Assembly (NCBI RefSeq): GCF_001976145.1
Contig: NZ_MOXD01000002.1
Span: 248,001-312,000 of the forward strand
DNA length: 64,000 nt
Reading direction: 5' to 3'
Source: Serratia oryzae
GTDB taxonomy: Bacteria; Pseudomonadota; Gammaproteobacteria; Enterobacterales; Enterobacteriaceae
Shown: one piece after another, positions 8,670 to 20,118 of the stretch
How positions within the stretch are numbered: the first letter of the stretch is position 1
Layout of the letters: the number at the start of each line of letters is the position of its first letter
Translations under genes and position numbers: made by a program
The notes under the pieces: model-generated
Database searches by the model: none
Told to the model about the DNA's origin: nothing
What the model saw: only the letters and a program-made list of their open reading frames with translations

Positions 8670-9740
8670 TTAGGGTGCAGCAGTGATAAAAGATTGTTGC
8701 TGTGCTTCACTGGCCAGGCGCTGCTGCAATTGTACCGCCTGTTGACGATGATTGAACGGGCCTAGCTGAACACGGTAGACGTTGCCATTGGCAGAGACTT
8801 TACCGGGAACGCCAAACTGCTGGCTCAGTTGTTGCTGCCAGCTTTGCGCACGTTCGGCGTTGCTCAAGGCACCCACCTGGACCACGACGCTACCGCCTGC
8901 GCTGGCTGCCGTGCTGGCAACAGCCGGCGCGGTGACGGCAGGGGCTGTAACGGCCGGTTGTGGTTCCGAGCCTTCCAATACGCCAGCCGGTAAGGCGCTT
9001 GGCGCTCCCAGGAACCCGCCACTGCGCATTGGGGCATCACCGCTGTCGCTGTTGTTCAGGCTACTGTTATCAATTGGGCGCACGGCAGCACCATGGTCAA
9101 CCGGCTGCTCTTGCTGTACGGGGGTTCCCATGCTGCTTGAACTGAGGTCTGGGCGCTGTGGCAAGGCATAACTCTGTTTGGCAACCACGGTGCCGATGGA
9201 ACCTGGGCCGCTCAGCGAGCCATCAGGGGCTACGCTGATAAAGTCCACTTTCACCTTGGTATTGCTCGTCAAGTTGAGGCGATCGGCCACCGCTTTTGAC
9301 AGATCGATAATCCGGCCTTGCGTATAAGGGCCGCGATCGTTGACACGCACCACCAACTGGCGACCATTGGCCAGGTTGGTCACGCGCACGTAGCTTGGGA
9401 TTGGCAGAGTAGGGTGTGCGGCGGTTAGGGCATTGGGATCAAACCGCTCACCAATGGCCGTGGTATTGCCGTTGGCTTCTTCGCCATACCAGGCGGCCAG
9501 ACCCGTCTGCGAAAAGTTTTGCGGGTCTTTCACAATGCGATAGGTATCGCCATTGACCTTATAATCCTGCATGGTAGTCGGGTTATAGGGCTCATACCGA
9601 GGCTCCACACCGCCAATTTCAGTGACTGGCCCGTTGTAGGGCTGCTGCTGTGGAGCCGGTGCTTCTTCCGTGGTAGTGGTACAGGCTGAAAGTAATACCG
9701 CAACAGCAACTGCACCGACCCAAAGCCATTCCTTACGCAT
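8670..9740 (-). CDS. rlpA: Septal lytic transglycosylase lipoprotein RlpA
   Basis: A 356-residue lipoprotein with lipobox LLSAC and Cys20 as the lipidation site. A double-psi beta-barrel (RlpA-like) domain with GLAAWYGEE covers about 80-170. A low-complexity Pro/Ala/Ser linker follows, with a duplicated TAPAV stretch, and a C-terminal SPOR domain (about 285-356) should bind denuded glycan at the septum. The catalytic role is known from Pseudomonas; in enterics it is less certain. It is part of the mrdA-rodA-rlpA-dacA cluster, ten bases downstream of rodA. Confidence 0.94.
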   Translation of the reverse strand: MRKEWLWVGAVAVAVLLSACTTTTEEAPAPQQQPYNGPVTEIGGVEPRYEPYNPTTMQDYKVNGDTYRIVKDPQNFSQTGLAAWYGEEANGNTTAIGERFDPNALTAAHPTLPIPSYVRVTNLANGRQLVVRVNDRGPYTQGRIIDLSKAVADRLNLTSNTKVKVDFISVAPDGSLSGPGSIGTVVAKQSYALPQRPDLSSSSMGTPVQQEQPVDHGAAVRPIDNSSLNNSDSGDAPMRSGGFLGAPSALPAGVLEGSEPQPAVTAPAVTAPAVASTAASAGGSVVVQVGALSNAERAQSWQQQLSQQFGVPGKVSANGNVYRVQLGPFNHRQQAVQLQQRLASEAQQQSFITAAP

Positions 9741-9750
9741 TACTCACCTC

Positions 9751-10863
9751 TTATAGATTTTTAGACAGCATTTTGCGATGCGTGTGAATCGACATCACGA
9801 TGCCGAATCCAGCCATCAGTACAATCAATGCCGATCCGCCATAGCTGACCAGAGGCAAAGGTACGCCAACTACTGGCAAAATGCCACTGACCATGCCAAT
9901 GTTAACAAATACATAAACGAACAGGATCAGCATCAACCCACCCACCATCACACGGCCAAAGGTGGTCTGCGCCCGAGCGGCGATCATCAACCCGCGGGTG
10001 ATCACCAGCAGATAGAGCACCAGCAGCACCAGAACGCCGATCAGGCCAAGTTCTTCCGCCAGCACCGCAAAGATGAAGTCGGTGTGGCGCTCGGGCAGGA
10101 ACTCCAGCTGTGACTGCGTTCCTTGCAGCCAGCCTTTACCCGACAGGCCGCCGGAACCGATGGCGATTTTTGACTGAATAATATGGTAACCGGCCCCTAA
10201 AGGATCGCTTTCCGGATCGAGCAGCATCATGACGCGGTCCCGTTGATAATCATGCATCAGGAAGAACCACAGCACCGGAATAAAGGCAGCCACCAATACG
10301 GCAGCAAAGGCAATCAGCTTCCAGCTCATCCCGGATAGGAACAGAACAAACAGGCCGGAGGCGGCGATCAGAATCGAGGTGCCGAGATCGGGCTGGGCCG
10401 CCACCAGCAGCGTCGGCAGGAAGATCAGGACCAGCGCGATGCCGGTATTTTTCAGCGAGGGTGGGCATACGTCGCGGTTCATAAAGCGTGCCACCATCAG
10501 CGGTACGGCGATTTTGGCGATTTCCGACGGCTGAAAACGCACAAAGCCCAGATCCAGCCAGCGTTGTGCTCCTTTACTGATCTGCCCGAAGGCGTCGACC
10601 AGAATCAGCAGGATAACGCAGAAAATATACAGGTAGGGCGCCCAGCTTTCATACACCCGTGGCGGGATCTGCGCCATCACGCCCATCACGATCATGCCCA
10701 TCAGGATCTGGCCGATCTTGCGTTCCATCATGCCGACATCCTGGCCGCTGGCGCTCCACATCACGAATGCGCTATAGACCAGCAGAGCCAGAATAAATAA
10801 CAGGAAAGTCGGGTCGATATGAAGCTTGGTCCAGATGGAACCCTTTTGTTGGCTTTCAGTCAT
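9751..10863 (-). CDS. rodA: Rod-shape peptidoglycan glycosyltransferase RodA
   Basis: A 370-residue SEDS-family integral membrane protein with about ten helices. RodA polymerises glycan strands for the elongasome together with PBP2. SEDS-conserved sequences are visible ([31 protein letters not shown] and the C-terminal [10 protein letters not shown]). It is immediately downstream of mrdA, its partner gene, with an 8-bp gap. The gene is also called mrdB. Confidence 0.96.
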   Translation of the reverse strand: MTESQQKGSIWTKLHIDPTFLLFILALLVYSAFVMWSASGQDVGMMERKIGQILMGMIVMGVMAQIPPRVYESWAPYLYIFCVILLILVDAFGQISKGAQRWLDLGFVRFQPSEIAKIAVPLMVARFMNRDVCPPSLKNTGIALVLIFLPTLLVAAQPDLGTSILIAASGLFVLFLSGMSWKLIAFAAVLVAAFIPVLWFFLMHDYQRDRVMMLLDPESDPLGAGYHIIQSKIAIGSGGLSGKGWLQGTQSQLEFLPERHTDFIFAVLAEELGLIGVLVLLVLYLLVITRGLMIAARAQTTFGRVMVGGLMLILFVYVFVNIGMVSGILPVVGVPLPLVSYGGSALIVLMAGFGIVMSIHTHRKMLSKNL

Positions 10864-10871
10864 ATTCTACC

Positions 10872-12767
10872 TTAATCACCTTCTATACCCGGCGGCAGTG
10901 GGGCTGCGTCGGGTAATTGCGTATTGTTGTCGCCCAACAGGATATGGTCGAGGATCTGGCGGGTGATGGTCCCTACCGCCGGGCCTGAACCGCCGTTCTC
11001 CAGGATGATGGCTACTGAGACCGTCGGGTTGTCGTACGGCGCGAAAGCGGTCATCAGTTTATGGTCACGCAGGTGTTCTGCGAGTTTGTGGGCGTTATAG
11101 GTTTCATAACCGAACACCTGTGCGGTTCCCGATTTTGCCGCGGCCTTGTAGGGGGTGCCCTCAAAGAACTTGCGTGCCGTGCCGTTGGGCCGGTTGGCAA
11201 CGCCGTACATGCCGTCTTTGGCAATTTCCCAGAAGCCTGAATGAATATCACCGATCTGCTTGTGTTCTTCCTGACGGAACGGTACCAGCACCCCGTTGAT
11301 GCGGGTGCTTTGCAGCAGGTGCGGGATTTTGACATCACCGTCGTTGATCAGCGTATTCAGAGCCTTGGACATCTGGATCGGCGTAGCGGTCCAGTAACCC
11401 TGGCCGATGCCTACCGGAATGGTATCACCCTGATACCAGGGTTTTTTGAAGCGCTTGAGTTTCCAATCGCGCGTCGGCATCAGGCCGGAACGCTCTTCAG
11501 ACAGGTCGATACCGGTATAGTCACCGTAGCCGAACTTGCTCAGCCAGCTCGACAGACGATCGATGCCCATATCATAGGCAACCTGATAGAAGAAGGTATC
11601 CGCAGACTCTTCCAGGGCTTTGGTGACGTTCAGGCGGCCATGGCCCCACTTTTTCCAGTCGCGAAAGCGCTTTTCCGAGCCGGGCAGTTGCCACCAGCCG
11701 GGATCGAACACCACGGTATTGCGAGTGATCACCCCGGCGCTGAGGGCCGATACGGCGATATAGGGCTTCACCGTGGAGGCTGGGGGGTAAACCCCTTGCG
11801 TGGCACGGTTGATCAGCGGGCGGTTCGGATCGTTGAGCAGCCCCTGATAATCTTTGTTGGAGATGCCGTCAACGAACAGGTTCGGATCGTAACTGGGGTT
11901 AGAAACCATCGCCAGAATGCCGCCGGTACGCGGATCGCTGACCACTACGGCGGCTCGGCTGCCCACCAGCAGTTGCTCGATATAGCGTTGCAGGTTGAGA
12001 TCGAGGGTCAGATAAACGTCTTTGCCAGCGGAAGGCGGCTGCTCATGCAACTGGCGGATCACCCGGCCACGGTTGTTGACTTCCACCTCTTCATAACCGG
12101 TTTTGCCGTGCAGGGTATCTTCGTAAAAACGTTCGATGCCCAGTTTGCCGATATCGTGGGTGGCGGCATAGTTGGCTAGCTTGCCATCTTTATCCAGGCG
12201 TTCAACGTCGCGATCGTTAATCTTCGACACATAGCCGATCACGTGGGTGAGGGCAGAACCATAAGGGTAGTAACGGCGCTGGTAGCCTTTCACTTCCACG
12301 CCGGGAAAACGGAATTGGTTGACGGCAAAACGCGCAACCTGAACTTCGGTCAGTGCGGTTTTAACCGGGATCGAGACAAAACGGCGCGAGCGCTTGCGTT
12401 CTTTCTCAAAATTGGCGATGTCGTCGTCGGTCAGATCGACGATCGGGCGCAATGCCTGTAGCGTGGCACTGAGATCGTCGACTTTTTCCGGCATCAGTTC
12501 CAGTTGGTAGATGGTGCGATTCAGCGCCAGCGGTGTGCCGTTACGATCGTAAATAATGCCGCGGCTGGGGGGGATTGGCACCAGCTTGATGCGGTTTTCG
12601 TTGGAACGGGTACGGTAATCCTCAAAGCGAACGATTTGCAGATTATACAGATTGGCAATCAGGATGCCGGTCAGCACCAGAATAACCAAAAACGCCACCA
12701 GGGCGCGGCGTACAAACAGGGCAGATTCTGCCGTATAGTCGCGAAAAGGGTTACGATCTATGTTCAT
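10872..12767 (-). CDS. mrdA: Peptidoglycan transpeptidase MrdA (PBP2)
   Basis: A 631-residue class B penicillin-binding protein that cross-links peptidoglycan during cell elongation. One N-terminal membrane anchor lies at about 20-45, followed by a pedestal domain. The transpeptidase domain has PASTVKPY with the acylated Ser near 330, a later SxN-type motif (ESADTF region) and KSGTAQ. The C-terminus is short and proline-rich. It lies 38 bp downstream of rlmH and directly upstream of rodA. Confidence 0.96.
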   Translation of the reverse strand: MNIDRNPFRDYTAESALFVRRALVAFLVILVLTGILIANLYNLQIVRFEDYRTRSNENRIKLVPIPPSRGIIYDRNGTPLALNRTIYQLELMPEKVDDLSATLQALRPIVDLTDDDIANFEKERKRSRRFVSIPVKTALTEVQVARFAVNQFRFPGVEVKGYQRRYYPYGSALTHVIGYVSKINDRDVERLDKDGKLANYAATHDIGKLGIERFYEDTLHGKTGYEEVEVNNRGRVIRQLHEQPPSAGKDVYLTLDLNLQRYIEQLLVGSRAAVVVSDPRTGGILAMVSNPSYDPNLFVDGISNKDYQGLLNDPNRPLINRATQGVYPPASTVKPYIAVSALSAGVITRNTVVFDPGWWQLPGSEKRFRDWKKWGHGRLNVTKALEESADTFFYQVAYDMGIDRLSSWLSKFGYGDYTGIDLSEERSGLMPTRDWKLKRFKKPWYQGDTIPVGIGQGYWTATPIQMSKALNTLINDGDVKIPHLLQSTRINGVLVPFRQEEHKQIGDIHSGFWEIAKDGMYGVANRPNGTARKFFEGTPYKAAAKSGTAQVFGYETYNAHKLAEHLRDHKLMTAFAPYDNPTVSVAIILENGGSGPAVGTITRQILDHILLGDNNTQLPDAAPLPPGIEGD

Positions 12768-12805
12768 CCCGTTACTTTATTTCACTCTGTTACTGTCACC
12801 ACCGG

Positions 12806-13276
12806 TCATTCCCGGTGGTAAGGATGATTTGTGGTAATACTCCAGGCGCGATAGAGGCTTTCGGCCACTAAAACACGCACCAAAGGATGCGGTAACGTCA
12901 GCGGAGAGAGCGACCAGCTCTGCTCTGCGGCGGCTTTACAGGCCGGTGCCAGCCCTTCCGGGCCACCGATCAGCAGGCTGACGTTACGCCCATCCTGCTT
13001 CCAGCGCTCAAGCTGTTGTGCCAACTGGGGCGTCTCCCACGGTGTGCCAGGGATATCCAACGTGACAATGCGGTTGCCTTTGCCCACCGCCGCCAGCATC
13101 TGCTCGCCTTCTTTTTCCAGAATGCGTTTGATATCTGCATTTTTGCCACGCTTGCCCGCCGGGATTTCGGTCAGTTCAAACGGCATATCTTTCGGAAAGC
13201 GATGCAGGTAATCCATAAAGCCGGTCTGCACCCAGTCTGGCATTTTCGTGCCGACTGCAACCAATTGCAGTTTCAC
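12806..13276 (-). CDS. rlmH: 23S rRNA (pseudouridine1915-N3)-methyltransferase RlmH
   Basis: A 156-residue SPOUT-class methyltransferase that methylates pseudouridine 1915 in helix 69 of 23S rRNA. The knotted SAM-binding region is recognisable as LLIGGPEGL, followed by the C-terminal SLYRAWSI. It is three bases downstream of rsfS, another ribosome-acting gene. Confidence 0.95.
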   Translation of the reverse strand: MKLQLVAVGTKMPDWVQTGFMDYLHRFPKDMPFELTEIPAGKRGKNADIKRILEKEGEQMLAAVGKGNRIVTLDIPGTPWETPQLAQQLERWKQDGRNVSLLIGGPEGLAPACKAAAEQSWSLSPLTLPHPLVRVLVAESLYRAWSITTNHPYHRE

Positions 13277-13279
13277 CGC

Positions 13280-13597
13280 TTAACTCCAGAGTTTTTCCAA
13301 TTCGTACAGCTGACGGCTTTCTTCCTGCATCACGTGCACAATCACTTCACCCAGATCCACGACTACCCAGTCGGAAACTGCCTGGCCTTTCATGCCGTAC
13401 AGTTCCATACCGACGGCGCGTGCTTCATCGATCACGCGTTCGGCAATCGACATCACGTGACGGGTCGAGGTGCCGGTGCAGATGATCATGCAATCGGTGA
13501 TGCTGGATTTGCCCTGTACATCCAGAGCGATAATATCTTGGCCTTTCATGTCATCAATTTTGTCGATGACGAAGTCTTGGAGCGCTTTACCTTGCAA
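13280..13597 (-). CDS. rsfS: Ribosomal silencing factor RsfS
   Basis: A 105-residue protein of the RsfS/Iojap family, which binds ribosomal protein L14 and blocks subunit joining during starvation. I chose the TTG codon at 13597: it is preceded by GAGGGGGA at good spacing, and the protein then begins with [13 protein letters not shown] as in E. coli. An in-frame GTG at 13633 would add 12 residues but has no ribosome-binding site. It forms a tight pair with rlmH. Confidence 0.92.
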   Translation of the reverse strand: MQGKALQDFVIDKIDDMKGQDIIALDVQGKSSITDCMIICTGTSTRHVMSIAERVIDEARAVGMELYGMKGQAVSDWVVVDLGEVIVHVMQEESRQLYELEKLWS

Positions 13598-13757
13598 AGG
13601 TTCCCCCTCGGGTATGTTCTGTTTATCAGACACGTGTGTGGCCTGAATAATGATGATATCGGTAGGATCCTGCTCTGTGACCTTGGGTCATTGCCCGGTC
13701 AGCCCAGGTTTCCGGGGTTTTCAGTGGATACCTGAAAAAGAGCGGCGCAGTATAGCA

Positions 13758-14420
13758 CTATCTGTATAAACCCTGTAACTCGATATAGCGTTGCACGGCG
13801 CGCGGTAATAAATCATCGCAACTGATGCCCTGATGGCGGCGCTGACGTATCTCGGTCGCCGAGATCTCCAGCAGCGGAGTATCGGCCAGGTAGATATAAC
13901 CCTGCGGTTGCTGGCTGAGCAGGCGGGCATCGCTAACGCGGTGCTGTTCCAGCCATTGCTGCAACTCTGGGGTATCCATGCGATCGTGATAACCGGGGCG
14001 CGCCAGTACCAGCAGGTGACAGACCTCCAGCAGCGCCTGCCAGCGGTGCCATTTGTGCAGCGTCAGCAGGGAGTCCTGCCCAATGATAAACGCCAGAGGT
14101 AAGGCTGTGCCACGCTGTTGACGAATCGTTTCCAACGTCTCAATGGTGTAGGACGGAGTGGTGCGATGCAGTTCACGATCGTCCACCGCAAACAGGGGGT
14201 TGTCGATAATCGCCAACTCAACCATTTTCAACCGTTGCTGCGGGGTGGCTTCCGGCTGCGGCCGGTGCGGCGGCACATGATTGGGCAACAGCGTGACCTG
14301 GCTTAGGCCAACTTCGCGAGCCAAAGCTTCAACCGGGCGCAGATGGCCGTAGTGAATCGGGTCAAAGGTGCCGCCAAAAAGGGCATGTAGCGTGTTGGCA
14401 TGTTCCGGTCTAGTGGCCAT
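13758..14420 (-). CDS. nadD: Nicotinate-mononucleotide adenylyltransferase NadD
   Basis: A 220-residue nucleotidyltransferase that joins ATP and nicotinate mononucleotide to form deamido-NAD. The N-terminal [11 protein letters not shown] motif (the HxGH superfamily signature) and the C-terminal ISATEIRQR are both present. The start overlaps the end of holA by 11 bases. E. coli cobC, which lies between rsfS and nadD there, is missing; a 160-bp gap remains. Confidence 0.96.
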   Translation of the reverse strand: MATRPEHANTLHALFGGTFDPIHYGHLRPVEALAREVGLSQVTLLPNHVPPHRPQPEATPQQRLKMVELAIIDNPLFAVDDRELHRTTPSYTIETLETIRQQRGTALPLAFIIGQDSLLTLHKWHRWQALLEVCHLLVLARPGYHDRMDTPELQQWLEQHRVSDARLLSQQPQGYIYLADTPLLEISATEIRQRRHQGISCDDLLPRAVQRYIELQGLYR

Positions 14421-15444
14421 CAGAGAAACTCGTGGTAAGCGGTTTGCCGCAAATCAGCATCGACAGGGTTTCCAGCTCTGGCCAGACTGGCTGGCCGTAA
14501 TCTTGCTTCAGGGTAACTTCAATTTGTGCCAGCAGACGAACGGCCTGCTGCAACTGTTGGCCCGACAGCCGCTGCAATGCCTGAGTAATCAGGCTGCGGC
14601 GATTCTGCCAAACCTTGTGCTGGTCGAACAGGGTACGCAGCGGGGTGCTGGCCATACGGCGCTGCAGGGTCAGCAGCATCAGCAGTTCGCGTTGCAGAGT
14701 GCGCAACAGAATGACCGGCTCGACATCTTCCTGCTGCAACTGTTGCAGAATATGCCAGGCGCGTTTGCTTTTGCCTGCCAGCAGGGCGTCCAGCCAGTGA
14801 AAAGGGCTGAAATGCGCGGCGTCGCTAACCGCCTGCTCAACGCGTGGCAGGGGCAGCTTGCCATCAGGGTGCAACAAGGAGAGCCGTTCCAGCGCCTGCG
14901 ACAGCGCTAGCAGGTTGCCCTCATAGCAGTAACACAGCAATTGATTGGCGGCGTCGTCAAGCTCCAGTTGCATGGATTTTGCTCGCTGTGCCACCCAACG
15001 CGGCAGCTGCGCCTGCTCGGGTGTCTGGCAGCTGATCAAAACGCCGTTCGGGCTGAGCGCTTTAAACCAGGCGCTGTTTTCCTGCGCTTTAGTCAGGCGC
15101 GGGCCGCGCAATACCAGCAGGATGTCTTCATGCAGCAAACCGGCCAACTTGACCAGTTGTTCAGCAATTGGGGCGGTTGGGCCATTTTCCGGGAAAGTCA
15201 GTAACAGGGTTTGCCGGCTGGCAAACAGGCTCATTGCCTGGCAGATACTGAAAATAGCCTCCCAGTCGGTATGAACATCAAGGGAAATACTGTAATGCTC
15301 GGTGAACTGCTGTTGCTGGGCTGCATGACGGATCAGATCTTGGCTTTCCTGCAGCAGCAGCGGTTCGTTGCCACTCAATAAATAACAAGCGCGCAGCCCC
15401 TCACGGAGCTGCGCGGCAAGTTGTTCTGGATAGAGACGAATCAT
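14410..15444 (-). CDS. holA: DNA polymerase III delta subunit HolA
   Basis: A 344-residue clamp-loader subunit that opens the beta clamp. The N-terminal region ([19 protein letters not shown]) and the length match E. coli HolA. It lacks a functional Walker A, as the family does. The ATG overlaps the stop of lptE (ATGA type), and its 3' end overlaps nadD, so lptE-holA-nadD are translationally linked. Confidence 0.95.
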   Translation of the reverse strand: MIRLYPEQLAAQLREGLRACYLLSGNEPLLLQESQDLIRHAAQQQQFTEHYSISLDVHTDWEAIFSICQAMSLFASRQTLLLTFPENGPTAPIAEQLVKLAGLLHEDILLVLRGPRLTKAQENSAWFKALSPNGVLISCQTPEQAQLPRWVAQRAKSMQLELDDAANQLLCYCYEGNLLALSQALERLSLLHPDGKLPLPRVEQAVSDAAHFSPFHWLDALLAGKSKRAWHILQQLQQEDVEPVILLRTLQRELLMLLTLQRRMASTPLRTLFDQHKVWQNRRSLITQALQRLSGQQLQQAVRLLAQIEVTLKQDYGQPVWPELETLSMLICGKPLTTSFSDGH

Positions 15445-16001
15445 TGTGCAGGTTGACTGGCCGCTTTTTCATCGGCGGCAGCGGCTTTCTGTTGAAGACT
15501 ATTTTCCGCAGCCTGCACCACCATCAGCTTACGCACAATCTGCTGCGCAGCCTGCTGGCGCATTTCCTGCAGGATGATTTCTTGTTCGGCATCTTTAGCC
15601 AATGCGGTCAACGGGTTATCAAAGAACGCACGAAACACTTTGACGTCCAACGGGTAGATATCATGGCCAGGGATCAAAACCTGTGCCTGCACGGTCATCA
15701 CCATCTGGTTCTCTGCCGTTTTACCATCCTGGAAGATCGACACGGTATCCTGACTTTGTGTCGAGTTCACGATGCGCAGAGACGGCACATCCTTGCGCGT
15801 TGCATCGTTCACAATGGTCACGCCGTTGATGCTCAACTGAGCGCGCACGGCACGCGTCAGCGGGCCAAAGGGATCGTAGCTGTCCAAGATCAGCGTATGC
15901 ATTTCTGTGGGAACCAGCGCGGTGCCGCGCAGGTGAAAACCGCAGCCGGCGGTGACCAGCACCGCCAACCCCAGCAACAACGTCAGAATACGATGTCGCA
16001 C
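15441..16001 (-). CDS. lptE: LPS-assembly lipoprotein LptE
   Basis: A 186-residue outer-membrane lipoprotein that plugs the LptD barrel and helps insert lipopolysaccharide. The signal peptide ends in the lipobox VTAGC with Cys20, followed by GFHLRG as in the family. The C-terminus is Ala/Gln/Lys-rich and low complexity. It follows leuS by 14 bp and overlaps holA. Confidence 0.95.
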   Translation of the reverse strand: MRHRILTLLLGLAVLVTAGCGFHLRGTALVPTEMHTLILDSYDPFGPLTRAVRAQLSINGVTIVNDATRKDVPSLRIVNSTQSQDTVSIFQDGKTAENQMVMTVQAQVLIPGHDIYPLDVKVFRAFFDNPLTALAKDAEQEIILQEMRQQAAQQIVRKLMVVQAAENSLQQKAAAADEKAASQPAQ

Positions 16002-16015
16002 AATGCCTCCTTGTG

Positions 16016-18598
16016 TTAACCCACAACCAGGTTAAGCAATTTGCCCGGAACATAGACCACTTTACGTACCGTGACCCCCTCCAGATATTTGGCCACCAGA
16101 TGTTCTTCAGCGGCACGTTCACGCACTTGCTCTTCGGTTGCATCGGCGGCCACGGTGATTTTAGCGCGAACTTTACCGTTGACCTGGACTACCACCAGCT
16201 TGGAGTCTTCCACCATGGCAGCCTCATCGGCCACTGGCCAGGCGGCGGTATCCACATCGCCTTCGCCGTTCAGCGCCTGCCACAGAGTGAAACAGACGTG
16301 CGGAGTGAATGGATACAGCATGCGAACCACCGCCAGCAAGGCCTCCTGCAGCAGAGCGCGATCCTGATCGGTTTCCTGTGGCGCACGGCCCAGTTTGTTC
16401 ATCAGCTCCATCACGGCGGCGATCGCGGTGTTGAAGGTTTGACGGCGGCCGATATCGTCGGTCACTTTGGCGATAGTTTTGTGCACGTCGCGGCGCAGCG
16501 CTTTTTGATCTGCATTCAACTCAGCCACGTTCAGCGGCTGAACGGCACCTTTTTCTACGTGATCGTAAGCCAGTTTCCAGACACGTTTCAGGAAGCGGTT
16601 CGCTCCTTCAACCCCGGACTCCTGCCATTCCAGCGTCATTTCTGCCGGTGAGGCAAACATCATGAACAGACGAACGGTATCCGCGCCGTATTTTTCCACC
16701 ATCAACTGTGGGTCGATGCCGTTGTTCTTCGACTTCGACATTTTGCTCATGCCAGCATAGACCAGTTCATGGCCATCAGGATCGGTGGCTTTGACGATGC
16801 GGCCTTTCTCGTCGCGCTCAACGATGGCATCCGCCGGAGAAACCCAGATTCGCTCGCCGTTGCTGCCGGTGTAGTAGAAGGCATCAGCCAAGACCATGCC
16901 TTGGCACAGCAGGCGTTTGGCGGGTTCATCCGAATTCACCAGGCCAGCATCACGCATCAACTTGTGGAAGAAGCGGAAATACATCAGGTGCATGATCGCG
17001 TGTTCGATCCCGCCGATGTACTGATCGACCGGCAGCCAGTAGTTGGCCGCAGCCGGATCCAGCATGCCTTCGTCGTACTGCGGGCAGGTATAGCGCGCGT
17101 AGTACCAGGACGACTCCATAAAGGTATCGAAGGTGTCGGTCTCGCGCAGCGCTGGCTGGCCGTTAACGGTGGTTTTAGCCCACTCAGGGTCGGCTTTGAT
17201 CGGGCTGGTGATGCCGTCCATCACCACATCTTCCGGCAGGATCACCGGCAGTTGGTCTTCTGGCGTTGGCATCACGGTGCCGTCTTCCAGCGTCACCATC
17301 GGGATCGGTGCGCCCCAGTAACGCTGGCGGGAAACCCCCCAGTCGCGCAGACGGTAGTTGACTTTGCGTTGACCAACGCCCAGGGCAACCAGTTTATCCG
17401 CAATGGCATTGAAGCCCGCTTCATGCTCCAGGCCGTCGAATTCGCCAGAGTTAAACAGCACGCCTTTTTCGGTCATGGCTTCAATGCTGATGTCTGGCTG
17501 GCTGCCATCCAGATTCAGGATTACCGGCTTGATCTGCAGGCCATACTTGGTGGCGAATTCCCAGTCACGCTGATCGTGAGCAGGCACTGCCATTACGGCA
17601 CCGGTGCCGTATTCCATCAGTACGAAGTTGGCAACCCAGATCGGCAGCTTTTCACCGCTCAGTGGGTGAATGGCAAACAGGCCGGTGGCCATGCCTTTCT
17701 TCTCCATGGTGGCCATTTCAGCTTCGGCGACCTTGGTATTACGGCATTCATCGATAAATTCAACCAGCGCCGGGTTGTTCACTGCACCAAGCTGTGCCAG
17801 CGGGTGACCGGCCGCCACCGCCACATAGGTGGCCCCCATAAAGGTATCCGGGCGGGTGGTGTAGACGGTGACTTGCTCGTCGCTGTTGGCCACGCTGAAG
17901 GTGATCTCTACGCCTTCGGAACGGCCAATCCAGTTACGCTGCATGGTTTTCACCTGCTCTGGCCAGCTTTCAAGCGTATCCAGATCGTTCAGCAACTGAT
18001 CGGCGTAAGCGGTGATTTTAATAAACCACTGTGGGATCTCTTTGCGTTCAACTTTGGTATCGCAGCGCCAGCAGCAGCCGTCGATCACCTGTTCGTTGGC
18101 CAGCACGGTCAGATCGTGCGGGCACCAGTTCACCGCAGAGGTCTTCTTGTAAACCAGGCCTTTTTCGTAAAGCTTGGTGAAGAACCATTGTTCCCAGCGG
18201 TAGTAGTCTGGTTTGCAGGTGGCGATCTCGCGATCCCAGTCATAGCCGAAGCCCAGCAATTTCAGCTGGTTCTTCATATATTCGATGTTGTCGTAGGTCC
18301 ACGGTGCCGGTGCGGTGTTGTTTTTCACCGCCGCGCCTTCTGCCGGCAGGCCGAACGCGTCCCAGCCGATCGGCTGCAGCACGTTTTTGCCCAACATGCG
18401 TTGGTAGCGGGAGATCACGTCGCCAATGGTGTAGTTACGAACATGGCCCATGTGTAGGCGACCAGAAGGATATGGCAGCATGGAAAGGCAGTAATACTTT
18501 TCCTTGCTCGCATCTTCGGTAACCTTGAAAGTTTGCTTCTCTTGCCAGTGAAGCTGTACGTTCGATTCTATCTCTTCGGGGCGGTATTGCTCTTGCAT
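16016..18598 (-). CDS. leuS: Leucyl-tRNA synthetase LeuS
   Basis: An 860-residue class I aminoacyl-tRNA synthetase. HIGH is HMGH in [14 protein letters not shown] is intact in [10 protein letters not shown], and the CP1 editing domain has [11 protein letters not shown]. The start at 18598 (MQEQYRPE) gives exactly the E. coli length; the frame stays open 52 codons further upstream but that part is leader. It is divergent from ybeL. Confidence 0.97.
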   Translation of the reverse strand: MQEQYRPEEIESNVQLHWQEKQTFKVTEDASKEKYYCLSMLPYPSGRLHMGHVRNYTIGDVISRYQRMLGKNVLQPIGWDAFGLPAEGAAVKNNTAPAPWTYDNIEYMKNQLKLLGFGYDWDREIATCKPDYYRWEQWFFTKLYEKGLVYKKTSAVNWCPHDLTVLANEQVIDGCCWRCDTKVERKEIPQWFIKITAYADQLLNDLDTLESWPEQVKTMQRNWIGRSEGVEITFSVANSDEQVTVYTTRPDTFMGATYVAVAAGHPLAQLGAVNNPALVEFIDECRNTKVAEAEMATMEKKGMATGLFAIHPLSGEKLPIWVANFVLMEYGTGAVMAVPAHDQRDWEFATKYGLQIKPVILNLDGSQPDISIEAMTEKGVLFNSGEFDGLEHEAGFNAIADKLVALGVGQRKVNYRLRDWGVSRQRYWGAPIPMVTLEDGTVMPTPEDQLPVILPEDVVMDGITSPIKADPEWAKTTVNGQPALRETDTFDTFMESSWYYARYTCPQYDEGMLDPAAANYWLPVDQYIGGIEHAIMHLMYFRFFHKLMRDAGLVNSDEPAKRLLCQGMVLADAFYYTGSNGERIWVSPADAIVERDEKGRIVKATDPDGHELVYAGMSKMSKSKNNGIDPQLMVEKYGADTVRLFMMFASPAEMTLEWQESGVEGANRFLKRVWKLAYDHVEKGAVQPLNVAELNADQKALRRDVHKTIAKVTDDIGRRQTFNTAIAAVMELMNKLGRAPQETDQDRALLQEALLAVVRMLYPFTPHVCFTLWQALNGEGDVDTAAWPVADEAAMVEDSKLVVVQVNGKVRAKITVAADATEEQVRERAAEEHLVAKYLEGVTVRKVVYVPGKLLNLVVG

Positions 18599-18850
18599 GG
18601 CGGCCGGTGGTCCTGTAGGTGTGAAACAGCTACATCCGTAGCATTCTGTTGAGTACTTAGATCCGCATAGCATAGCTGATAAGACCTCCCGGCAACAACA
18701 CCAAGCGCCCCGACGCGGCGTATTTAAAAAAAACATCGCCATGATGTGATCCACCGCCGGTCAATCTTCCACACTTATCGAGTGTCATCAGGGTTTTAAG
18801 GCTAAAATGAAAGGATAAGTCCGGTCACGGCAGTTCATCGAGGAGAAAGT

Positions 18851-19333
18851 ATGAACAAGGTTGCTCAGTATTACCGCGAATTGGTGGCATCTCTGACGGA
18901 ACGTTTGAAGAACGGCGAGCGTGATATCGACGAGCTGGTTGCCAGCGCCGAGAAACGTTTGGACGAAGTGGGGGAGTTAACTCGTACCGAGGTGGAACAG
19001 GTTACTCAAGCCGTGCGCCGCGATCTGGAAGAGTTTGCCCGTAGCTATAAAGAGAGCCAGGATGATCTCACCGACAGCGTATTTATGCGGGTGATTAAAG
19101 AAAGCCTGTGGCAGGAGCTGGCGGATATCACCGATAAAACCCAGTTGGAATGGCGTGAGGTTTTCAAAGACGTCAGCCACCACGGCGTGTATCACAGTGG
19201 CGAAGTGGTAGGGCTGGGGAATCTGGTGTGTGAGCAATGCCACCACCATTTGGCATTCTATACGCCAGAAGTGCTGCCGCTGTGCCCGAAATGCGGCCAC
19301 GATCAGTTTCAGCGTCGGCCGTTTGAGCCTTAA
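18851..19333 (+). CDS. ybeL: YbeL, DUF1451 zinc-ribbon protein
   Basis: A 160-residue protein with a long charged helical N-terminal half (MNKVAQYYRELVASL, then repeated Glu/Arg-rich helices, probably coiled coil). A C-terminal zinc ribbon is formed by CEQC and CPKC pairs. It corresponds to E. coli YbeL, whose function is unknown. The start follows a GAGGAGAAAGT ribosome-binding site. It is divergent from leuS and convergent with gltL. Confidence 0.93.
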   Translation: MNKVAQYYRELVASLTERLKNGERDIDELVASAEKRLDEVGELTRTEVEQVTQAVRRDLEEFARSYKESQDDLTDSVFMRVIKESLWQELADITDKTQLEWREVFKDVSHHGVYHSGEVVGLGNLVCEQCHHHLAFYTPEVLPLCPKCGHDQFQRRPFEP

Positions 19334-19357
19334 GATCGGCAACCTGTCAGCATGATG

Positions 19358-19382
19358 GATGCGCCCCATAGCGGGGCGCATC
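19358..19382. terminator. Hairpin between ybeL and gltL
   Basis: A perfect 10-bp stem (GATGCGCCCC pairing with GGGGCGCATC) with a 5-nt loop lies between the convergent ybeL and gltL. There is no clear T-run, so the terminator call is tentative. Confidence 0.6.
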
Positions 19383-19389
19383 AGAAGCC

Positions 19390-20118
19390 TTAATGAAGAA
19401 TTTTGGCCAGAAAGTCTTTAGCGCGATCGGACTGTGGATTGTTGAAGAAATCGTCTTTATTACGATCTTCAACGATCTTCCCTTCATCCATAAAGATCAC
19501 CCGATGAGCCACCTTGCGGGCAAAGCCCATTTCGTGCGTCACTACCATCATGGTCATCCCTTCTTGCGCCAGCTTCACCATCACGTCCAGCACTTCGTTG
19601 ATCATTTCCGGGTCGAGGGCGGAAGTAGGTTCATCGAACAGCATGGCGATCGGGTCCATACATAACGCACGGGCGATCGCGACACGCTGCTGCTGGCCGC
19701 CGGACAACTGACCGGGGAACTTGTTGGCATGTGCGGAAAGGCCGACGCGCTCAAGCAATTTCAACCCTTTCTCGCGTGAGGCTTCCTTGTCGCGTTTGAG
19801 CACTTTGATCTGTGCTAACGTTAGGTTTTCAATGATCGACAGGTGCGGGAACAGCTCAAAATGCTGGAACACCATGCCAACTTTGGAGCGTAGCTGCGCC
19901 AGATTGGTACTCTTGTTGTTAACCTGCGTGCCGTTTACCAGAATATCGCCTTTCTGGATGGGTTCCAGCCCGTTGACCGTTTTAATCAGGGTAGACTTGC
20001 CTGAGCCTGAAGGACCGCAGACCACCACCACTTCGCCTTTTTTGACTTCAGTGCTGCAATCGGTCAGAACCTGAAAGTGACCGTACCACTTAGAAACATT
20101 TTTCAGGGATATCATCAA
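19390..20118 (-). CDS. gltL: Glutamate/aspartate ABC transporter ATPase GltL
   Basis: A 242-residue polar-amino-acid-type ABC ATPase. Walker [10 protein letters not shown], signature LSGGQQQR, Walker B MLFDEPTS and the switch His (VVTHEMGF) are all intact. It drives import of glutamate and aspartate with the permeases GltJ and GltK. It overlaps gltK by four bases and is last in gltIJKL. Confidence 0.96.
   Translation of the reverse strand: MMISLKNVSKWYGHFQVLTDCSTEVKKGEVVVVCGPSGSGKSTLIKTVNGLEPIQKGDILVNGTQVNNKSTNLAQLRSKVGMVFQHFELFPHLSIIENLTLAQIKVLKRDKEASREKGLKLLERVGLSAHANKFPGQLSGGQQQRVAIARALCMDPIAMLFDEPTSALDPEMINEVLDVMVKLAQEGMTMMVVTHEMGFARKVAHRVIFMDEGKIVEDRNKDDFFNNPQSDRAKDFLAKILH

Noticed and set aside
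11241-12179. 312-codon frame antisense to mrdA
   Set aside because: A shadow of the conserved PBP2 gene with no ribosome-binding site or recognisable domain.
16769-18457. 562-codon open frame antisense to leuS
   Set aside because: It lies wholly opposite a conserved leuS gene, its composition reflects the third-position bias of leuS, and it resembles no family.
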